In this document: in pieces, positions 31,177-33,714 of the stretch | How positions within the stretch are numbered: the stretch's first letter is position 1 | Layout: each line of letters begins with the position of its first letter | Source of the DNA: a virus | IMG/VR virus record: IMGVR_UViG_3300022752_000226 | Coordinates: 1-33,714 of that record | DNA length: 33,714 nt | Reading direction: 5' to 3' (one strand) | Notes under the pieces: model-generated | Database searches by the model: none | Seen by the model: only the letters and a program-made list of their open reading frames with translations | What the model was told of the DNA's origin: nothing | Program-made: the position numbers and the translations under genes

Positions 31177-31381
31177 ATCACTTTATGATTACTTGGGCAG
31201 AGCTGCAGGTAGTCAACTAGGAAAACAAGTAGCTGAGGCTGCTGTTCGAGATAGAATAAAAATTCAAACTCGACAAGTATCTAATCCAAAATACCAAGGA
31301 GAAATAATGCTATACCCTTCAGATTGGCTTACAAAATACTTTAATCCAAATAAATCATCAAAAGACAATTTACCATTTTAA
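31166..31381 (+). CDS. Small conserved-looking protein between dpdA-like and queC genes
   Basis: A 71-residue basic protein whose start overlaps the upstream gene by 11 nt, implying coupled translation. Sequence features: LYDYLGRAAGSQLGKQVAEA (an Ala/Gly-rich helix), then RQVSNPKYQGEIMLYP and SDWLTKYF. I recall similar short proteins with a YLGxxAGxxLGKQV...SNxKYxGxVxLYP pattern in many T4-related phages, always of unknown function. No enzyme motif. Its place between the transglycosylase-like gene and queC may be incidental. Confidence 0.75.
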   Translation: MEYKSLYDYLGRAAGSQLGKQVAEAAVRDRIKIQTRQVSNPKYQGEIMLYPSDWLTKYFNPNKSSKDNLPF

Positions 31382-31391
31382 AAATAAAATT

Positions 31392-32279
31392 ATGAACAAA
31401 AAACAAGCAGTGCTTAGTCTATCTGGTGGAATGGATTCAAGTACATTATTATTACATTTATTAGCTAACGGGTATGAGGTTTGTGCCCTTTCTTTTGATT
31501 ATGGACAAAAACATAATGTTGAATTAGAATGTGCTAAAGATTTAGTTAAATACATTAACACCTATCCACTCCGTTTATTTCCTCATGATCGAGCACCTGG
31601 TGGATTTGAAGAAATTTATCCATTAGTAAAACACCAAGTAATTAAACTTGACGGATTATCACAATTACTCAATTCAGCATTGGTGCAAGGTGGAAAAGAA
31701 GTACCTGAAGGACACTATGCTGAAGAAAATATGAAAGCAACAGTAGTACCTAATCGTAATAAGATTTTTAGTTCAATTATTCAAGCAGTTGCATTATCAG
31801 TTGCTGAACAAAAGAACACAGAATGTGCCATTGCAATGGGAATACATGCTGGTGATTTTAGCGTTTACCCAGATTGTAGACAAGAGTTTAGAGACATTGA
31901 TTTTGAAGCGTTTAAAGCAGGTAACTGGGGTGCTGAAAAAGTATACTATTACACACCGTATATCCAAGTTATGAAAGGAGATATTTTAAAAGATGGATTA
32001 ACATGTTGTAATACATTAGGTTTAGATTTTGATGAAGTGTATAAGCGTACTAACACCTCATACAAACCAATTTATTGGACTTGGCAAGATGTAAACGATG
32101 AATTTAGAAGCAAATGGTATTCAGATTACAAGTCAGCATCATCTGTAGAACGTATTGAAGCATTTATGAAACTAGGAAAACAAGATCCAGTTGAGTATGC
32201 AGATGAAGAAGGCCCTACAACTTGGAAAGTAGTAACAAATCATGTACAACAAATATTAAAAAATCATGCCAACATCTAA
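31392..32279 (+). CDS. queC: 7-cyano-7-deazaguanine (preQ0) synthase QueC, zinc-site variant
   Basis: A 295-residue PP-loop ATPase that converts 7-carboxy-7-deazaguanine plus ammonia to preQ0. The ATP-binding loop is intact (LSLSGGMDSSTLL, residues 8-20), followed by SFDYGQKHNVELECA, VPNRNKIF (119-126) and the family motif GDFSVYPDCRQEF (154-166). The C-terminal region aligns with the QueC zinc site (SCY ... CGxCxSCxxRxxAF) but reads TSY ... DYKSASSVERIEAF: the four Cys become S223, D245, S248 and S251 while the flanking R254, A257-F258 and DPVEY are kept. At ~295 aa it is longer than bacterial QueC (~220-230) because of an insertion around residues 60-115. Its last 14 nt overlap the next gene. 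Confidence 0.9.
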   Translation: MNKKQAVLSLSGGMDSSTLLLHLLANGYEVCALSFDYGQKHNVELECAKDLVKYINTYPLRLFPHDRAPGGFEEIYPLVKHQVIKLDGLSQLLNSALVQGGKEVPEGHYAEENMKATVVPNRNKIFSSIIQAVALSVAEQKNTECAIAMGIHAGDFSVYPDCRQEFRDIDFEAFKAGNWGAEKVYYYTPYIQVMKGDILKDGLTCCNTLGLDFDEVYKRTNTSYKPIYWTWQDVNDEFRSKWYSDYKSASSVERIEAFMKLGKQDPVEYADEEGPTTWKVVTNHVQQILKNHANI

Positions 32280-32454
32280 AAAACGAGGTGGAAAAAAAGC
32301 TCACAACAAACGAATTAAAAAACGTAATACTAATCTTAAAAACATGGAACGTGCATACGAGAAAGTATTTACTAAAGTCTTAGAAAAACAATTAGAAAAC
32401 ATAAACTTAGAAGAAAATGGAACATCCAGATCCGAAGAAACACCTTCAGCTTAG
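32266..32454 (+). CDS. Small basic protein of unknown function
   Basis: A 62-residue protein that begins 14 nt inside the end of queC. The first 25 residues are extremely basic (SKKRGGKKAHNKRIKKR), the rest helical (NLKNMERAYEKVFTKVLEK) with an acidic end, so it may bind nucleic acid. Overlap on both sides (the next small ORF starts at 32417) and a codon usage like the neighbours support that it is real. No family recognised. Confidence 0.62.
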   Translation: MPTSKKRGGKKAHNKRIKKRNTNLKNMERAYEKVFTKVLEKQLENINLEENGTSRSEETPSA

Positions 32455-32572
32455 TCTTTTAAAATCTGCTTTTAGAATGGTAGGTTATTTATTTTTATTA
32501 TCAAACCCATTATTTGCAGTATTATTACTGATTATTAGTGAGGTTTTTGGAATATGGGAGGAAAAAGTATGA
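32417..32572 (+). CDS. Small single-pass membrane protein (51 aa)
   Basis: A short ORF from ATG 32417 to the TGA at 32570-32572. It starts MEHPDPKKHLQLSLLKSAFR, continues with a hydrophobic segment (YLFLLSNPLFAVLLLIISEV, ~23-42) and ends FGIWEEKV. The stop overlaps the thioredoxin start (ATGA), and the 5' end overlaps the preceding small basic ORF by 38 nt, so it fills an otherwise empty 100-nt gap. I recall tiny proteins with this LLKSxxR - membrane helix - EExx layout in other T4-related phages. It probably inserts in the host inner membrane; function unknown. Confidence 0.68.
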   Translation: MEHPDPKKHLQLSLLKSAFRMVGYLFLLSNPLFAVLLLIISEVFGIWEEKV

Positions 32573-32823
32573 GCAAACAATTATACTACTACAGTGCACC
32601 TTGGTGCAACCCATGTGAAACATTAGGACCAATCATGGATCAAGTTAATAAACAGATTCCTGTTCGTAAAATTAACATTGACTATGCTGATCCTGCTGTA
32701 TTAACAGAAGCGCAAGTAAGAAACATTCCTACTGTAGTTCTCGTGGAGAATAATAAGGAAGTTCGTAGATTTACAGGTATAAAAACTTTTAATCAAATTA
32801 TAGACTGGTTGAATTATGGCTGA
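32569..32823 (+). CDS. Thioredoxin/glutaredoxin-like protein
   Basis: I chose the ATG at 32569 (84 aa), which overlaps the upstream stop as ATGA; an in-frame ATG at 32554 would add MGGKS and overlap the membrane ORF further. The thioredoxin fold shows in LYYYSAPWCNPCETLGPIMD (active site CNPC at ~15-18, in place of the usual CGPC), a NIDYADP strand, the cis-Pro loop RNIPTVVLV and a final helix IIDWLNYG. It is compact (normal thioredoxin is ~105 aa). It is the likely electron donor for the phage NrdA, whose C-terminal CxxC needs reduction. Its end overlaps the next gene by 8 nt. Confidence 0.88.
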   Translation: MSKQLYYYSAPWCNPCETLGPIMDQVNKQIPVRKINIDYADPAVLTEAQVRNIPTVVLVENNKEVRRFTGIKTFNQIIDWLNYG

Positions 32824-33076
32824 ATTTAGTAAACAATGGGCTGAAAAAAATGATCCCGAAATGCCCTGGGATTTTGACATTTTAGAAATTGCAGATACTC
32901 TTGAACCTAATTATTATTCTTCGTACATTTGTGAAGGTTATGGTTTTATTGCCATAGCTAAAGACGGAAATGGAGACATTATGTTAGGAATACCTACAGG
33001 TACATCTAATTTTAATGAAGACGGAACATATGTTGATGAAGTAAATTGGAAATCTTTTGACGAAGTAATAATATGA
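32816..33076 (+). CDS. Small acidic protein of unknown function
   Basis: An 86-residue acidic protein overlapping the thioredoxin gene by 8 nt and queD by 4 nt (ATGA). Sequence features: MPWDFDILEIADTLEPNYY, SYICEGYGFIAIAKDGNG and a Ser/Asn/Glu-rich end. The WDFDI...LEPxYY...ICEGxGF order seems conserved among T4-related phages from memory. No active-site motif. It is translated within the thioredoxin-queD operon. Confidence 0.7.
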   Translation: MAEFSKQWAEKNDPEMPWDFDILEIADTLEPNYYSSYICEGYGFIAIAKDGNGDIMLGIPTGTSNFNEDGTYVDEVNWKSFDEVII

Positions 33077-33534
33077 GTTTTAAATCAACAAAATTATTTG
33101 ACGGATACTCAACTTGTTTTCGTCAATGGAAAGCAGACGATACGCATTGTAAATTTTTACATGGCTACGCTATTTCATTTAGAGTATGGTTTGAAGGTGA
33201 ATTAGACGAACGTAATTGGGTTTGGGACTTTGGAGGCATGAAACGTGCTAAAACCCAAATTAATCATATGTCACCAAAAGATTTTTTTACTTGGTTACTT
33301 GACCATACTACAATTATAGCGCAAGATGATCCACATTTAGAAACTTTTAGACAACTGAATAAAGATGGTATTATACAATTAAGAGTACTACCAGCAACTG
33401 GTTGTGAACAATTTGCAAAGTATTTATACAATACTATTAATACTTTCTTAGTAGAAGAAACAAATGGTCGAGTTAAAGTATCAAAATTAGAAGTTTATGA
33501 AAACGAACGAAACAGTGCCAGTTACGGAGAGTAA
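33073..33534 (+). CDS. queD: 6-carboxytetrahydropterin synthase QueD-like (PTPS family), variant metal site
   Basis: A 153-residue member of the PTPS/QueD family; QueD turns dihydroneopterin triphosphate into 6-carboxytetrahydropterin, the first dedicated step to preQ0. Family features: C26 (catalytic-Cys position) followed by FLHGY (H30), a VWDFGGMK strand (51-57), LLDHTTII (76-82) and a late VLPATGCEQFAKYLY helix with E112. The usual zinc triad is H in the N-terminal FxAAH plus H-x-H of LHGHxY; here the first is replaced by a STCFRQW segment and the last by Tyr (LHGY). Phage and bacterial relatives with CFRQW...HCxFLHGY exist from memory, so this is a recognised subtype rather than decay. 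It ends 57 nt before the queE start. Confidence 0.87.
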   Translation: MSFKSTKLFDGYSTCFRQWKADDTHCKFLHGYAISFRVWFEGELDERNWVWDFGGMKRAKTQINHMSPKDFFTWLLDHTTIIAQDDPHLETFRQLNKDGIIQLRVLPATGCEQFAKYLYNTINTFLVEETNGRVKVSKLEVYENERNSASYGE

Positions 33535-33576
33535 TTACTGGACTTCAACTCCAACATATAACATAAATTACATTTA

Positions 33577-33586
33577 CATTTATATA
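33577..33586 (+). promoter_or_regulatory. Weak late-type promoter motif before queE
   Basis: CATTTATATAAAAT, two mismatches to the recurrent TATTTATAAT motif, 15 nt before the queE ATG in a 57-nt gap. Confidence 0.3.
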
Positions 33587-33591
33587 AAATT

Positions 33592-33714
33592 ATGTCAAAA
33601 ATAGACCCAAACAAATTATTAATCAGTAGTGATTTTTATAGCGTACAAGGGGAAGGTTTTTCTACAGGTGTACCTTCATATTTTGTTCGTTTAGGAAACT
33701 GTAATTTAACTTGT
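33592..33714 (+). CDS. queE: 7-carboxy-7-deazaguanine synthase QueE (3' partial)
   Basis: The first 41 residues of a radical SAM enzyme, cut by the window end. QueE rearranges 6-carboxytetrahydropterin to 7-carboxy-7-deazaguanine using SAM and a 4Fe-4S cluster. The family N-terminus is clear: [19 protein letters not shown] followed by [10 protein letters not shown], i.e. the SxQGEG and FVRLxxCNLxC signatures; the first two cluster cysteines (residues 37 and 41) are present and the third would lie just beyond the window. With QueD upstream and QueC 1.3 kb before, all three enzymes from pterin to preQ0 are encoded together. Confidence 0.93.
   Translation, partial: MSKIDPNKLLISSDFYSVQGEGFSTGVPSYFVRLGNCNLTC

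Noticed and set aside
31789-31974. 61-aa + strand ORF inside queC
   Set aside because: Out-of-frame shadow of the conserved QueC core (the PDCRxEF region).
32554-32568. ATG at 32554 as thioredoxin start
   Set aside because: It adds MGGKS, which is not part of the fold, and lies deeper in the membrane ORF; ATG 32569 gives the usual ATGA overlap. A GGAGG at 32556-32560 could serve the 32569 start but is also coding sequence of the upstream ORF.

Overview
This window is part of the genome of a contractile-tailed (myovirus) phage distantly related to the T4 superfamily. All convincing genes lie on the + strand and are tightly packed, with many stop/start overlaps. The DNA is visibly AT-rich. Most start codons are preceded by A-rich sequence rather than a Shine-Dalgarno motif. 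Three promoter-like sites (TTTGGC, then 17-18 nt, then TATATT) resemble the TTTG / TAnnTTTG promoters of Bacteroidota. A Bacteroidota host (for example a flavobacterium) is therefore my best inference, but no host gene is present to prove it. I saw no tRNA, rRNA, CRISPR array or integrase.

Layout. (1) 1-1961: two glycine-rich tail-fibre or adhesin-like proteins, the first cut by the window edge. (2) 1994-18067: the tail module. It holds a small coiled-coil protein, tail sheath (gp18-like), tail tube (gp19-like), a Vsr-type homing endonuclease plus an unknown gene between two terminators, a large internally repeated protein, a gp26-like baseplate assembly protein with an overlapping out-of-frame ORF, the tape measure, a baseplate tube protein, a gp53-like wedge protein, and a hub protein carrying a C-terminal M15 peptidase. 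Most of these are preceded by a recurrent motif, ATATTTATAATAAAAC, which I take to be the late promoter. (3) 18113-24907: replication and recombination. It holds an unusual short family A DNA polymerase-like protein, an ssDNA-binding protein (gp32-like), UvsX/RecA, a 5'-3' exonuclease/RNase H, a DnaB-like helicase (gp41-like) and two unknown proteins. (4) 24916-27600: class I ribonucleotide reductase (NrdB, NrdA). (5) 27622-30345: unknown proteins, including a membrane coiled-coil protein. (6) 30391-33714: a 7-deazaguanine cluster. It holds a small TGT/DpdA-like protein, QueC, QueD and the start of QueE, interleaved with small unknown proteins and a thioredoxin.

How it fits together. QueD, QueE and QueC would make preQ0 from a GTP-derived pterin. 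The DpdA-like transglycosylase could then exchange preQ0 for guanine in phage DNA, hiding it from restriction enzymes. The nucleotide reductase with its thioredoxin supplies dNTPs to a T4-like replisome. The most unusual points are a QueC whose four zinc cysteines are all replaced, a family A polymerase with a vestigial exonuclease domain and a His at the steric-gate position, an expanded tandem-repeat virion protein with a one-unit paralogue 3.5 kb away, and a late-promoter motif that reads as the reverse complement of the T4 late box.
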